Assembly: GCA_049366695.1 (NCBI GenBank)
Contig: JBMNCR010000064.1
Location: 62,001 to 126,000 of the forward strand
From: JBMNCR01 sp049366695
GTDB lineage: Bacteria > Bacillota > Clostridia > Eubacteriales > Alkalibacteraceae
Direction of reading: 5' to 3'
DNA length: 64,000 nt
Part shown: one piece after another, positions 17,114-28,500 of the stretch
How the letters are laid out: every line of letters begins with the position of its first letter
How positions within the stretch are numbered: position 1 is the stretch's first letter
Program-made: the position numbers and the translations under genes
The notes under the pieces: generated by a model
Databases searched by the model: none
Seen by the model: the letters and a program-made list of their open reading frames with translations, nothing else
What the model was told of the DNA's origin: nothing

Positions 17114-17831
17114 CCTTCTTCTCCTTTTTATTTATAAAATTACTTTTTCTGTACCCATAGGCCTGTTCAAACAAGGCATAATCAAATCCTTCATATTTTC
17201 CAAAATAATATATACTTTTATTCAAACATAATACAGTATCAACATATTTTAATACATCATACACATCATGTGTTACCATAACTATGGTTTTATATTTCTT
17301 TAATTCTATTAATAATGTATATATTTCTTCTTTAGTTTTTATATCCAAATTTGCGGTAGGCTCATCAAATAATATAATATCAGCATCAGTTGCAATTGCT
17401 CTAGCAATCAAAACTTTTTGTAATTGACCTCCAGATAATTGACCAATTTGTCTACCTTTTAAATCAAATATTCCCAATTTATTCATTATTTCTAATGCCT
17501 TATCCTTGTGATTTTTATTGTATTTTTGAAATATTTTAATTTTTGAAGGTAGAGATCCCATCAAAATAACATCCCACACATCTATAGGAAATTTTTTATC
17601 AAATCTAATAAATTGCGGAACATAAGTGATGGATTTTCCTTTTTGAGTGATAACAGTACCTTCTGTTGGTTTTAATAAATTTAACATTACATTTAATAAT
17701 GTACTTTTTCCACCCCCATTTGGCCCTATAATACATAAAAATTCATTTTCTTTTATATTGAAATTGATATTTTCTAGAGCCCTAATTCCAGAATAATCTA
17801 CTATCAAATTATGAACTTCTATGTCATACAT
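17088..17831 (-). CDS. znuC: zinc-type ABC transporter ATP-binding protein
   Basis: The ATPase of the importer shows Walker A GPNGGGKST (about 36-44), Q-loop ITYVPQFIRFDKKFP, signature LSGGQLQKV, Walker B IILFDEPTANLD and switch His in VTHDVYD. Length 247 is typical; the PQ..RFDKKFPIDVWDVILMG segment is characteristic of the metal ABC-3 subfamily. It begins 10 bases after the stop of the binding-protein gene, in an operon ordered binding protein, ATPase, permease. Confidence 0.93.
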   Translation of the reverse strand: MYDIEVHNLIVDYSGIRALENINFNIKENEFLCIIGPNGGGKSTLLNVMLNLLKPTEGTVITQKGKSITYVPQFIRFDKKFPIDVWDVILMGSLPSKIKIFQKYNKNHKDKALEIMNKLGIFDLKGRQIGQLSGGQLQKVLIARAIATDADIILFDEPTANLDIKTKEEIYTLLIELKKYKTIVMVTHDVYDVLKYVDTVLCLNKSIYYFGKYEGFDYALFEQAYGYRKSNFINKKEKKDVSSTFEI

Positions 17832-17840
17832 ATTTACCTC

Positions 17841-18743
17841 CTATTTATTTGCTTTTACTATTTCATTAGTTATATTTATTAAATTTTCTATATAGTCTTC
17901 GCTTAATGGAGAAACTTTTATTGTTACCCCATCAATTTCTTTTGCTATTGTTTTTGCTTGCTCATCATTAAACTCTTCTTGATAAAATATCACTTTAATA
18001 CTTTTTCTATTTGCAACATCAATTATGTTTTCAAATCTTTGGGCAGTAGCTTCTTTTCCATCTTCTTCAATACAAATCATATTTAAATCGTAATCATCTG
18101 CATAGTATCTATATGCAGGATGATAAATTAAAAAAGATTTATTTTCAATTTGTCCAATTTTTTCTATAATAATACTATCTAAACCCTCTAAATCCTCAAT
18201 AATTTTTTCAGCATTTTCTTTGTAAATTATTTCATTTTTGGGATCTATAGCAACAAGCTCATTCATAATAATATCAATCATTACTATTACTCTTTTAGGA
18301 GAAAGCCAAATATGAGGATCCCTTGTCATATCACCTTGTTGTTCACCATCAATGTATAAATCATCATACACATCCCCCACTATTTGATCTAAATGTATGA
18401 TTTTAATATCTTCACCATAATCTTTTAAAAAAGGAATAATATTTGCGCCATCCGCAGGTACTCCCATAGAAAAATAAATTTTTGACTGGCTTAGACTTGT
18501 GATTTGACTAGGTGAAGGTTGATAATTTTCAGGACTATATCCTGTGGGTATCATAGTTACTACGTTAACATTATCCCCTGCTACAGCTTTTACAAAAGTT
18601 TCTTCTGGAACAATTGAAACAGCAACAGTAATTTGATCATTGTCTTTAGAATTGTGAAATTCTATTTCATTACCACAGGCAATATTTAAAAGAATATTCA
18701 CTAAAAGTATTATCAAAATAAGTACTTTTCTATACAAACGCAT
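17841..18743 (-). CDS. znuA: zinc-type ABC transporter substrate-binding lipoprotein
   Basis: A signal peptide with lipobox LNIAC (lipid Cys near residue 23) anchors the protein outside the membrane. It is a cluster A-I (ZnuA/TroA) binding protein. Metal ligands visible: His in DPHIWLSPKRV, His in FLIYHPAYRYYADDYDL and an acidic C-terminal site in YQEEFNDEQ. The first ligand of classical ZnuA, the His of the SPHxYEPTP motif, is replaced: the motif reads GYSPENYQPSP. There is no His-rich loop. The protein may therefore bind Zn with an altered site or prefer another divalent metal such as Mn. First gene of the operon and divergent from the Fur-family gene. Confidence 0.88.
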   Translation of the reverse strand: MRLYRKVLILIILLVNILLNIACGNEIEFHNSKDNDQITVAVSIVPEETFVKAVAGDNVNVVTMIPTGYSPENYQPSPSQITSLSQSKIYFSMGVPADGANIIPFLKDYGEDIKIIHLDQIVGDVYDDLYIDGEQQGDMTRDPHIWLSPKRVIVMIDIIMNELVAIDPKNEIIYKENAEKIIEDLEGLDSIIIEKIGQIENKSFLIYHPAYRYYADDYDLNMICIEEDGKEATAQRFENIIDVANRKSIKVIFYQEEFNDEQAKTIAKEIDGVTIKVSPLSEDYIENLINITNEIVKANK

Positions 18744-18849
18744 TATCCATCCAACCCCATCACAAAATTCTATCTTAATAGTAATAAATAATTATTATAT
18801 TCTTTCGTATACTGAAGCAATTAAATATTTTTCTTTTTCATCTACTACT

Positions 18850-18863
18850 TAAACTTAAGTTTA
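18850..18863. promoter_or_regulatory. palindrome between zinc importer and Fur-family gene
   Basis: TAAACTTAAGTTTA is a perfect 14-bp palindrome lying between the divergent znuA (start 18743) and Fur-family (start 19029) genes. It is a candidate operator for the Fur-family protein, although it does not match the classical Zur box closely. Confidence 0.45.
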
Positions 18864-19028
18864 TCAAAAATTATAGTTCAATAAGTAGAATAATCGTATT
18901 TTGCAAATTAAATATTTCTAATTGCAAACCTTTTGCATTTATTATAACATAGACCTAAGTAATTATATTAATTTTTTTAGAATTTATGATATTATTAATA
19001 TATAATCTCATATGGAGTGATTTATTGT

Positions 19029-19460
19029 ATGATAAAAAACAAAATACTTACTACCTTAAAAAATAATAATTTTAAAATTACTCAACAGAGACAAGCAATA
19101 ATAGAAACTCTTATATCAAATTGCTCAATTTTACTATCTGCTGAAGATTTATTTAAGTATACAAAAGTATTATATCCTAAAACCAATATGACTACTATTT
19201 ATAGAAACTTAGAAATATTCGTTAATTTAAACCTTGTGCATAAAATTATAACAGATAAAGGCACATCTCTTTTTCAATTAGTATGCGTTAATAATAACCA
19301 TCATCATATTATTATGTGTAAAGAATGTGGTAGAACAGAAATGATTGATTATTGTCCTCTAAATGATTTAGAAAAAATATCAAATGAAAAGAATTTTAAT
19401 TTAATAAGTCATAAACTAGAATTATACGGAATTTGCAAGCAATGCTTATCAAAAAAATAA
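19029..19460 (+). CDS. Fur-family metalloregulator (Zur-like)
   Basis: The 143-residue protein (from ATG 19029, GGAG 11 bases upstream; the GTG at 19017 overlaps that site) has the Fur winged helix with FKITQQRQAIIETL and the recognition helix NMTTIYRNLEIFVNLNLV, then the dimer domain with VNNNHHHIIMCKECGRTEMIDYCP and CKQC, giving both structural cysteine pairs. Divergence from a zinc-type importer makes Zur the best guess; Fur or Mur are possible. It should repress the importer when metal is replete. Confidence 0.85.
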   Translation: MIKNKILTTLKNNNFKITQQRQAIIETLISNCSILLSAEDLFKYTKVLYPKTNMTTIYRNLEIFVNLNLVHKIITDKGTSLFQLVCVNNNHHHIIMCKECGRTEMIDYCPLNDLEKISNEKNFNLISHKLELYGICKQCLSKK

Positions 19461-19491
19461 TAATTGGAGAAGATTTTTCTCTCCTCCAATT
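19461..19491. terminator. terminator between Fur-family gene and SASP gene
   Basis: TAATTGGAG (19461-19469) pairs with CTCCAATTA (19483-19491), extended by partial pairing inside. Read on the minus strand it runs into TTATTATTTTTTT, so it mainly ends the spore protein transcript. Confidence 0.8.
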
Positions 19492-19495
19492 ATGT

Positions 19496-19726
19496 CTAGT
19501 TTAATGAATTATTAGAGTATTTACTTCTTTGCATTTCAATCATTTTTTTAACCATCTGTCCCCCAATTGGTCCTCCTTCTGAACCATTTTGCTTTGCACT
19601 AATATCGCCTTTGTAATGATCATTATTCTCTTTGCAATATTGCAAACGTCCAATCTCTTCTGCACATTCAAGTTTTAATTTCCTCAATGCTTCTCTTGCT
19701 TCTGGAACTAGGGGTTTATTTGACAC
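19496..19726 (-). CDS. alpha/beta-type small acid-soluble spore protein
   Basis: The 76-residue protein begins SNKPLVPEAREALRKLKLECAEEIG and ends GGPIGGQMVKKMIEMQRS, both recognisable SASP blocks. The segment around ECAEEIGR sits where the germination protease site (usually xEhA-E-hG) is found. SASPs coat and protect DNA in the dormant spore, so the organism is expected to sporulate. It differs from the standard by a longer middle (NNDHYKGDISAKQNGSEG) and two cysteines. Start is GTG with GAAGGTG upstream. A 22-bp perfect palindrome lies just upstream (19748-19769). Confidence 0.88.
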   Translation of the reverse strand: MSNKPLVPEAREALRKLKLECAEEIGRLQYCKENNDHYKGDISAKQNGSEGGPIGGQMVKKMIEMQRSKYSNNSLN

Positions 19727-19747
19727 AAAATCACCTTCTTTATTTTA

Positions 19748-19769
19748 AAATAAGATAATTATCTTATTT
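19748..19769. promoter_or_regulatory. 22-bp perfect palindrome upstream of SASP gene
   Basis: AAATAAGATAA is followed immediately by its reverse complement TTATCTTATTT. It lies 22 bases before the GTG start of the spore protein gene, in the 5' untranslated region or promoter. It might be an operator or an mRNA hairpin. The rest of 19770-20032 is AT-rich without visible features. Confidence 0.6.
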
Positions 19770-20032
19770 ATATTATTTGCTATTATTAAAATTCTCTTCA
19801 ATTTAATATTGTTAATTTAGATAATATATATCATTTTTGTTATATTTATATTTTTGTATTTGATTGATTATATTCAATAGTATTTGCTGTTAGTATAAGT
19901 ATTTTATTACTATATTTTTACTGGTTATTATTGTATTTGGCATTAAAGGGTGTTATTATGAAATTATAATTTTTATATTTGTAAAAATTATTCTTTTATT
20001 GATTATCTTACTCTTTAGAATGGAGTGAATTT

Positions 20033-21041
20033 ATGAGATTTTTAAAACTAGGTAATTTAAACATCTTTTTAAAATTAATTTTCGTAACATTAGCATTAGT
20101 AATATTACCTATAATCGTTTTAAGTATTGTAGGATTTACAACTTTCTCGAACAGTCTTAACGAACAAACCATCTAGCAAATGCAAATATAATAGATAGTC
20201 TTAAAAGTTTATTATTATCTGTAAAAGATGTTAGAATTGAATTAGCTTCTTCCTCAGAGGAAATGTCTGCATCTACAAAAGAAATAAGCAAAACTTCTGA
20301 ACAATTAGCTTTAACAGTTTCTGATTTAGCAACGGGAGCTACCGTACAAGCAGACTTGGTAGACAATACCAATAAGCAAATAACAGAAGTAATTGAGGGA
20401 TTTGATATAATCTCAGTAGAAATGTCTAAATCAAAAGAATTAGCAGAAAATGCAATTAATCCTCTTTCTAAAAATTCAACTGAAATCAGAGATATTTTAG
20501 TAGTAATTAAAAGTAATTAGATCAAACCAACTTATTATCTTTAAATGCAGCTATTGAAGCTGCTCGAGCAGGTGAGCAAGGTAAAGGTTTTGCCATTGTT
20601 GCCGAAGAAATTAGAACTCTATCAGAGGAATCAAATAAATCTGTTGAAAAAATCTAGTCTATAATAGCAGAAGTTCAAAAAAATATTACTAAAGTAGTTG
20701 TAGAGATAAATGGAGCCAAATCCGTAGTTAATGATCAAGAAAAAACATTAAATGATACTATCAATACTTTTAATGATATTACTGATGCTGTAAATAATAG
20801 ATTTATTAGCATAACTAATGTTTCAGATATTACTAAATCATCAGTTGATCGTGCTAAACGAGGTGGGGAAGTGATAAATAATGTATCATACATTTCACAA
20901 GAAACAGCTTCAGGTGCTGAAGAAATGGCTGCCGTAACTGAAGAACAAACTTCTTTAATGCATGAAATATCTAATTCAGCATAAAGGTTATCAAAAATGG
21001 CTAACGATCTATTGAATAGTATTAAAAAGTTTACAATTTAG
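20033..21041 (+). pseudogene. decayed methyl-accepting chemotaxis protein gene
   Basis: ATG 20033 opens a typical chemoreceptor N terminus with membrane helix (MRFLKLGNLNIFLKLIF, then LALVILPIIVLSIVGF), stopped by TAG after about 46 codons. The signalling domain then resumes in another frame near 20220 (SSSEEMSASTKEISKTSEQLA) and again in a third frame from about 20520 (DQTNLLSLNAAIEAARAGEQ, GKGFAIVAEEIRTLSEES). TAG interrupts it at 20655 and TAA at about 20982 before the natural end at 21041. The periplasmic sensor, second membrane helix and HAMP domain are missing altogether. So there is one large internal deletion, at least two frameshifts and several nonsense codons. The highly conserved hairpin tip is still readable, so decay is fairly recent. 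Confidence 0.93.
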
Positions 21042-21175
21042 TATTGATTTCTGAAAAATTTGATAATATATATTTACTCATTAATATTTATAAATATATA
21101 AATTGTAATTTCTTTATTTTTTAGCATTTTATGATATAATGAAAATAATTCCAATATATTAATATAGGTGATACA

Positions 21176-22537
21176 ATGGAAATTAGCATGGTACAAACAT
21201 TAGCACATCATCAAAAACTAAATATGACTATTGAAATGCAACACTCTTTAAAAATATTACAAATGCCAATCCATGATCTTCACAATGATATTTCTAAACA
21301 ATTAGAAGAAAATCCTTTATTAGAAGTACTTAATGATGAAAACTTACTAAATAAGAATCAAAATGAGTTGTATAAAAAAATTATTAAAGATAATGATGTA
21401 TATTTACCCAGTTCAGGAAATAATACGAATAACGATAACCACTATGATCCATTAAATTATTATATAAAAAGTAAAACTCTTAAAGAATATCTTAAAGATC
21501 AGCTTCTTGATATAAAAGAACCTCCTGAAATATTATATGTTTGTAGTTATATAATAGAAAACATCGATGATAAAGGTTATCTTAGTTGTTCTATCGAAGA
21601 GATTTCTGAAGAATTAAATTGTCATATAAATTTAGTAATTCAGTCCTTAAATTTAGTACAAAACTTTGAACCTTGTGGTATCGCATCTAGAACTTTAAAG
21701 GAATGTCTAAAAAAACAACTTCTAAGAAAAGACATTGCTAACGATAATTTATTAAATATAGTAGATAACTACTTAGAATTTATTGCTGATAACAAGTTAA
21801 AATTAATATCTAAATTACTTCACTTACAACTATCTACAGTTCAAAGATATACTGATATAATCAAATCTCTAGAACCAAAACCTTCAAGAGGCTTTTATAC
21901 TGGCAATATAGAAAGTTACATAATTCCTGAAGCATATATAAAAGTATTTAATGGTGATGTTTTTATTCTGTTAAATGATACAGCTCTACCAACATTGACA
22001 ATCAACAAACTTTACCAAGACATACTTATTAAAAATGATAATGAAAATACTATAAAATTTGTTAAAAACAAATTAAATAATGCACAGTACTTAATTAAAA
22101 GTATTGAACAACGATTCAGAACTATTGATAATATACTACATGAAATTGTAGAAATTCAACGTGATTATTTTCTTCGTGGAACAAAATATTTAAAACCAAT
22201 GACTATTTCTGATATTGCTGTTAGATTAAATTTAAGCGAATCAACTATTAGTAGAGCAATCAAAGAAAAATATATTTCTACTCCTTTTTCTACTATTAAA
22301 ATAAAACAATTATTTACAAATGGAATAAGATTAAACTATAATCAAGAAATATCCTCAAACATTATTAAAAGCCAAATAATAGATATTATTAGAAGCGAAA
22401 ATAAACTGCAACCCTTAACTGATCAAGATATTTCTGTAATGTTTAAAAGTAAGAATATAACAATTTCCAGAAGAACAATTGCCAAATACAGGAATGAACT
22501 TAATATTACATCTTCATCCAAAAGAAAGTTATACTAA
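21176..22537 (+). CDS. rpoN: RNA polymerase sigma-54 factor
   Basis: All three parts of sigma-54 are visible in this 453-residue protein. Region I is the Gln/Leu-rich N terminus (QTLAHHQKLNMTIEMQHSL, KILQMPIHDL) that contacts the activator. The core-binding domain spans about 90-250. The helix-turn-helix is MTISDIAVRLNLSESTISRAI (about 338-358) and the C-terminal RpoN box reads ISRRTIAKYRNELNI, which reads the -24 element. It is monocistronic, with AGGTG five bases before ATG and a strong terminator. The enhancer-binding protein encoded at 39564 is a possible partner. I saw no -24/-12 promoter in the gaps of this window by eye. Confidence 0.96.
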   Translation: MEISMVQTLAHHQKLNMTIEMQHSLKILQMPIHDLHNDISKQLEENPLLEVLNDENLLNKNQNELYKKIIKDNDVYLPSSGNNTNNDNHYDPLNYYIKSKTLKEYLKDQLLDIKEPPEILYVCSYIIENIDDKGYLSCSIEEISEELNCHINLVIQSLNLVQNFEPCGIASRTLKECLKKQLLRKDIANDNLLNIVDNYLEFIADNKLKLISKLLHLQLSTVQRYTDIIKSLEPKPSRGFYTGNIESYIIPEAYIKVFNGDVFILLNDTALPTLTINKLYQDILIKNDNENTIKFVKNKLNNAQYLIKSIEQRFRTIDNILHEIVEIQRDYFLRGTKYLKPMTISDIAVRLNLSESTISRAIKEKYISTPFSTIKIKQLFTNGIRLNYNQEISSNIIKSQIIDIIRSENKLQPLTDQDISVMFKSKNITISRRTIAKYRNELNITSSSKRKLY

Positions 22538-22543
22538 TAAATT

Positions 22544-22571
22544 AAGCAGGGAGCATCTCCCTGCTTTTTTT
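22544..22571 (+). terminator. terminator of rpoN
   Basis: AAGCAGGGAG (22544-22553), loop CAT, CTCCCTGCTT (22557-22566), then a run of T. Ten-base-pair GC-rich stem; also lies at the end of the convergent glucan synthase gene. Confidence 0.95.
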
Positions 22572-22577
22572 ATATTA

Positions 22578-25500
22578 TTATTTATCTTGTATTTCTACTT
22601 CGACATTGTAACAATCTTTATCATCTTTTAAAGGTATATACCCTTGTTGAATTGTCCCATCAACTCTTATTAATATTTTATCGTGATTTGATTCTTTATT
22701 TTTATTAGATATATTAATAATATACAATGCTTCCTTAAATCTATATCTTATACTATACTCTTCCCACTGTTTGGGAACACAAGGCTCTATAAATAGTTTG
22801 TCTCCTTTCTTTTTCAAACCTAATATATCCTCTACTCCTACTGAATACATCCACCCAGCTACTCCTGTATACCAACTCCAACCTCCTCTACCCACATGAG
22901 GATTAACAGCGTATACATCTGCTGCGATTACATATGGTTCCACTTTATATATGGAACACTCTAGATGCGTTCTAGAATGGTTTATTGGATTGATAAGATT
23001 ATATAACTCCCATGCTTTATCTCCGTCTCCTAAAGTCGCAAAAGCTTTAATTACCCATGAAGCTGCATGCGTGTATTGTCCTCCATTTTCTCTAACTCCT
23101 GGAACATAACCTTTAATATATCCTGGACTTTGTTCACTATTATCAAATGGTGGTGTAAACAGCAGTATCAATCCTTCACTCTTTTTGATTAAATACTCTT
23201 CAACAGAACGCATTGCCCTAATAATCCTGTCTTTATCTCCACCTTTTGATATAACAGCCCATGATTGAGCGAGAGAATCAATCTTACATTCAATATTTTG
23301 AGATGATCCAAGTGGTTTTCCATTATCATAAAATGCCCTTATATACCATTCTCCATCCCATGCATTATTTTCTATTGATTTGACTATTTCTTTTCTAAAA
23401 GTATTATATCTTTGTGCATTTTTTTTATCTTTCATTACATTGCATATATGCTCAAATCCCATCAATATAGTAGTTAGAAACCATCCTAGCCAAACACTTT
23501 GACCTTTCCCTTTATTTCCTACTGTATTCATGCCGTCATTCCAATCTCCTGAGCCAATTAATGGTATACCTTTGTCTCCTAAATTTAATCCTTTTTCAAT
23601 AGCCCTGATACAATGTTCATATACAGTTCCTGTTTCGCTAGAAATTTGTGGTGTGCCATATCTCTCATCTTCACCTTCTTTAAGAACTTCTTCTTCTAAA
23701 TATGGAATTTGTTCATATAAAATACTATTATCCTCAGTAGTTGTCACGTATCTTATTACAGCATAAGGCAACCACAATAAATCATCGGAAAATCTAGTTC
23801 TTATCCCTTTACCTTCGGGACCAGGATGCCACCAGTGTTGTACATCTCCTTCTACAAATTGATGTGAGCAATGAAGTAATATTTGATCTTTTGTTGCTTT
23901 AGGTAATGTGTAAACAATATTCATTGCATCTTGAAGTTGATCTCTAAATCCATAAGCTCCTCCAGATTGATAAAAAGCAGATCTTGCCCACAATCTACAA
24001 GACACTGTCTGATATAAAAGCCAACCGTTTAGCAATAAATCAAACGATGGATCCGGAGTTTTAACTTGTATAGTTTCAACCAAATTATTCCAATATTTCT
24101 TAATGTTTATTAATTCTTTTTTATCATATTCTACGTTTTTGAACTTATTAATTAATTCAATCGCTTCGTTTTTATTTTCAACCTGACCTAATAAAAATAC
24201 TAATTCTTTCTCCTCTTCTTTATCAAGATCAATTGATATTTGTATTGCTACACATGGATCATATCCACCACCTACTTTGTTCGTAAGCAATTCCTCTAAC
24301 ATTCCTTGGGGACATTTCACATCTCCTCTAACGCCAATAAAATCCCTTCTATCACAGCAAAAAGAAGTAATTTCCTCAGATGAAGTTATAAATGATAGTT
24401 TATTATTATACTCACTATTAAATGGATTTCGTATATATATAGAATTATTATTATCATCCATTTCTGTAATAATATATTGTTCAGTATTTTGCTCATTCAC
24501 CCCCATTACTGGTCTAATATAATAAGTTAAAGAAAGTGTCCTGCAAATATTACCAACATTTTTTAGTTTAATTCTTGATATTTTTATTGGATCATTTTCT
24601 GCTACAAAAACAGTTTGTTCTTGTATTATTCCTTGAGTATCATGCTTAAACCTAGTATATCCCATACCATGATCAATAATATAACTCCCATTACTTCTAA
24701 TAGGAGAAGGTGTTATTGTCCAAAACAACTTAGTGGTGTTATCCTTTAAATATATAATTTCTCCAGATTCATCGGTTACAAAGTCATTTGTCCATGGAGT
24801 TAGTTTATTTTCACGACTATTTTCACACCAAGTAAATCCTGCTCCCCTTTCAGATATAGTGAACCCAAATTTTTTATTTGCTATAACATTAATCCATGGT
24901 GCTGGAGTATTTATATTATCATTTAATAAAACAGTATATTCTCTTCCATCTTTACTAAACCCGCCATAACCATTAAAAAATTGCAACTTTAATTGTTCAT
25001 CCCTAATGTCATAATGATTGGATTTATCTATTCTTACATTAGATATTTCTAAGGTTTCATCATTATCATGTATATATACTTGACTTCTTAAATCACCATT
25101 TTCTGCTTTAATAATAATATTAGCCACAGCAAATAATAGTTCTTTATCATAATTGGTGAAAATATCTGCTTTTCTAATAAAAATACCTCCGACTTGATCT
25201 ATAGTATATCTCTCAGAACTAGCAAATACTACATCCATTATCAAATTATTTAAAGGTTGATAATAATCGCTTTCTTCCTGGTTCAATATAATAACGTCTA
25301 CTTTTAATCCTTTCATTCTCCAATATTCATGTGCTTTTAACAAATTTTTAATAATAAAAATATCTTCCAAATTTTTAATTGTAACTAGTACAATAGGCAC
25401 ATCCCCTGAAATCCCATAAGCCCAAAGATCTTTTTGAGATTTAGTATTACGCATTATTATATCTTTATATTTCTCCCTAAGAGGATTTAAATAAATGATT

Positions 25501-28500
25501 TGTGATATCATTTCTTGATAAAGTTTTATCTCATCAGCTTCAATATTTAAATAATTAAGTTCTATTTGACTTCTAGTTACGGCTAATTCAAATGCTCTCC
25601 ATATCGTAGATGTATCCCTATATTTTTTTATTAAACCTATAACTTTTTCTTTTGATTCATCTACTCCACTGATATAGTATATAGTTCTAGATGTTCCTGG
25701 TGATACTGCAATTACTTTTCTCAAGCTCATAATAGGATCTAAAACTATACCTGAAGTATCCCGTAGTGGCTGATTAAAAGCAACCGAATTACTTAAGTCC
25801 CTTCCTCTTCCAATAAATGCTTCTCTGTTTGTCTCATATTGAAATCCACTTGTATTATCTTCTTCTACCATAACTGAATGAAAAATCCATTTAGTATCTT
25901 GTTTTTCTTCCCTAGGTCTTCTATATGCTATTAGACTTTCATATTCTGACTGTACTTCAGTCCTTACAAAAAGATTACTAAACGCAGGATGGGCTAAGTC
26001 ACCTTCCTGACTAGTAAGAACTACTTCAAGATAACTAGTAACTTCTATATTAGAAACATTTGTTCCATGATTAGTTATAGTTACTTTTCTTATTTCCACA
26101 TCGTCTTCTGGAGATACAATGATCTCCGTATGAGAGTCAAGATTTTCATCTGTTCTAAAATATTCAGCTTTATCAGGTGAAAATACAACTTTATACGCAT
26201 CTGGTTCTTTTTTTATAGGTTCAATAAAAGTACTCCAAATATTATTACTGTTTAAATGTCTAATAAATATAAAGCTACCATACTTACCTGATAAGGCATC
26301 TTTTCTCCATCGAGTAATTTGCAAATTATCTAACCTACTATATCCTGTTCCAGAATTAGTAATTAGAGTATTATACCTACCACTTGAAAGTATATGGCAA
26401 TGGGGAAATCCTACGTCTAAATCTGAGTAAGTCCTAACTAACTTTTCTTCATTAATTGCTATTCTTTCTATAGGTTTAATCTCTTCTTTAACCTTTTTAG
26501 AAACAATTAGTTTTAGAGGAATTTTTTCTTGTAATAATATCTCTCCAACTTTTATTATTGGATCATTATGAAACCTTTTTTGCATAATGAAATTGTTACA
26601 CATATTATTAATAGAATTTAATATCATTCCTTGATGATGTGTCATAAAACTTTCTATTATTTGAGCATTCTTTTTATTAAAATTTAACTGGGGTGTATAA
26701 TCTATTGCTTCATAAAATCCATATTTCCCTTCCATCCCTTCATCTACTAATATTTTTATATTTTTCATAGCTTCTTTTGGTGAAAATGGCAAAGCTAAAA
26801 AAGTAGAATATGGAGAAATTACCACTTCCTTTGATAAACCTCTTTTGTATCCAAGACTTGGCACCCCAAAAGCTCTATACTGATAATTAAATGCCATATC
26901 AAATGAATAATATCCACATTCTGAAATTCCCCAAGGCGTACATCTCTCATAGGAATACTCTCTTTGCGCCTGTAGTACTGTGCCGTAGCTCTCATCTAAT
27001 AAAGTATTCTGATAGTTTTTCATTAAAATATATGGCATAAAGTATTCAAACATTGTACCTGTCCACGAAACTAATCCTCTATAACCATCAATTACGGATA
27101 TGGATCTACCTAATTTAAACCAGTGTTTTTTAGGCACTTCTCCAAACGCAATTGCTAAATAACTAGCTACTCTTGCTTCAGAAGCTAACAAGTCATAGTA
27201 AGAATTAGTTAACTTCTCTTCCTCCACATTATAACCAATTGAAAATAAATTTCTTTTTGGGTTGTATAAATGAATAAATTGTGTAGATTGGATAATATCA
27301 TTAATTTTATTAACTGTTTTTTTGCATTTTTCAATAAGCATATCTACACTATTTTTTATGCGGTACAACTCTTCAGTTTCCTCATTATATTCTTTAGTGT
27401 TTATAAGCATTTTTTTATATATTTGCTGCAACTCTACTAATGAAAGATTATCTAATAATAATTCTTCATGATTATCGTCAGTATAAATATAATCTTTTAT
27501 ATCTTTTTTCAGATGTATTATAGTTTCCTTAAATTTCACTTCCCAGATACTTTTCATATCTTCACTTACGTTATACGTTTTGATGATAGAGATCATCTTG
27601 TATAGATCAAAATCATTTTTTAACATAGTTTCAAAATCGTTTTTTATATCATTCCTATCATCTTCAGATAAATTTAAAGTATCTAATAATCCCGATATTA
27701 TATTTTTATCAAATAACGGTCTCTGTAAATACTCATTTAACCCCTCTTTAACAGTTATTAAATAACTCACTAAATTACCACTATCTACTGTAGAAACATA
27801 GTATGGTCTTAAAATTTCAAGTGTATTTGACTGATACCAGTTATATAAATGTCCTCTCCATTTATCCATCTTCCCTACTGTATTGATTGTTTTATTTATT
27901 CTATTAATCATTTCACTAGTAGTAATATATCCCAAGTCTCTTGCACTAAGAATAGATATTAAATAAATCCCAATATTAGTAGGAGATGTCCTATTTGCTA
28001 TTCCTTTAGAATTAAATATTTGAAAATTATCCGGCGGTAAAAAATTATTATCGTCTGATACAAAATCTTCATAATATGCCCAAGTTTTTCTAGCAATTTT
28101 CTTTAAATATGCCATAGATTTTTCATCAATTGATTCTTCAACCTCTACTTTTTCCTTACTTATATGAAAAGCTATCAATGGACCATTGCACCAAATCATA
28201 CCTAATAGCGCAGCATAGAAAAAATTATGAGGTGCAAAATAATAAGTAAGTATTATAATAATTGAAGAAATTATGATACTACTTTTCATCTTTCTAAAGT
28301 AACTAACTAATGAATTATCTAGCTTTTTTTCTGCATCTGCAGCAGTAACCCATACCACTAAATTCTCTTTTGAAATAAATACTCTATATAGAGTTCTTAA
28401 AATTGCATCAGTCATAATATAAGATTCATACGGTAAAAAAATAAAATTTAGAGTAACTTGATAAAGTGTTGACTTAATACCAATTATTAAATCAGCATGA

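Noticed and set aside
20033..21041. Amber codons in the chemoreceptor region read as pyrrolysine
   Set aside because: There are also TAA stops and two frameshifts, and a large deletion removes the sensor; decay explains everything.
22578..24200. Separate cellobiose phosphorylase gene
   Set aside because: The GH94-like domain is in one continuous reading frame with the glycosyltransferase part of the 2822-residue protein.
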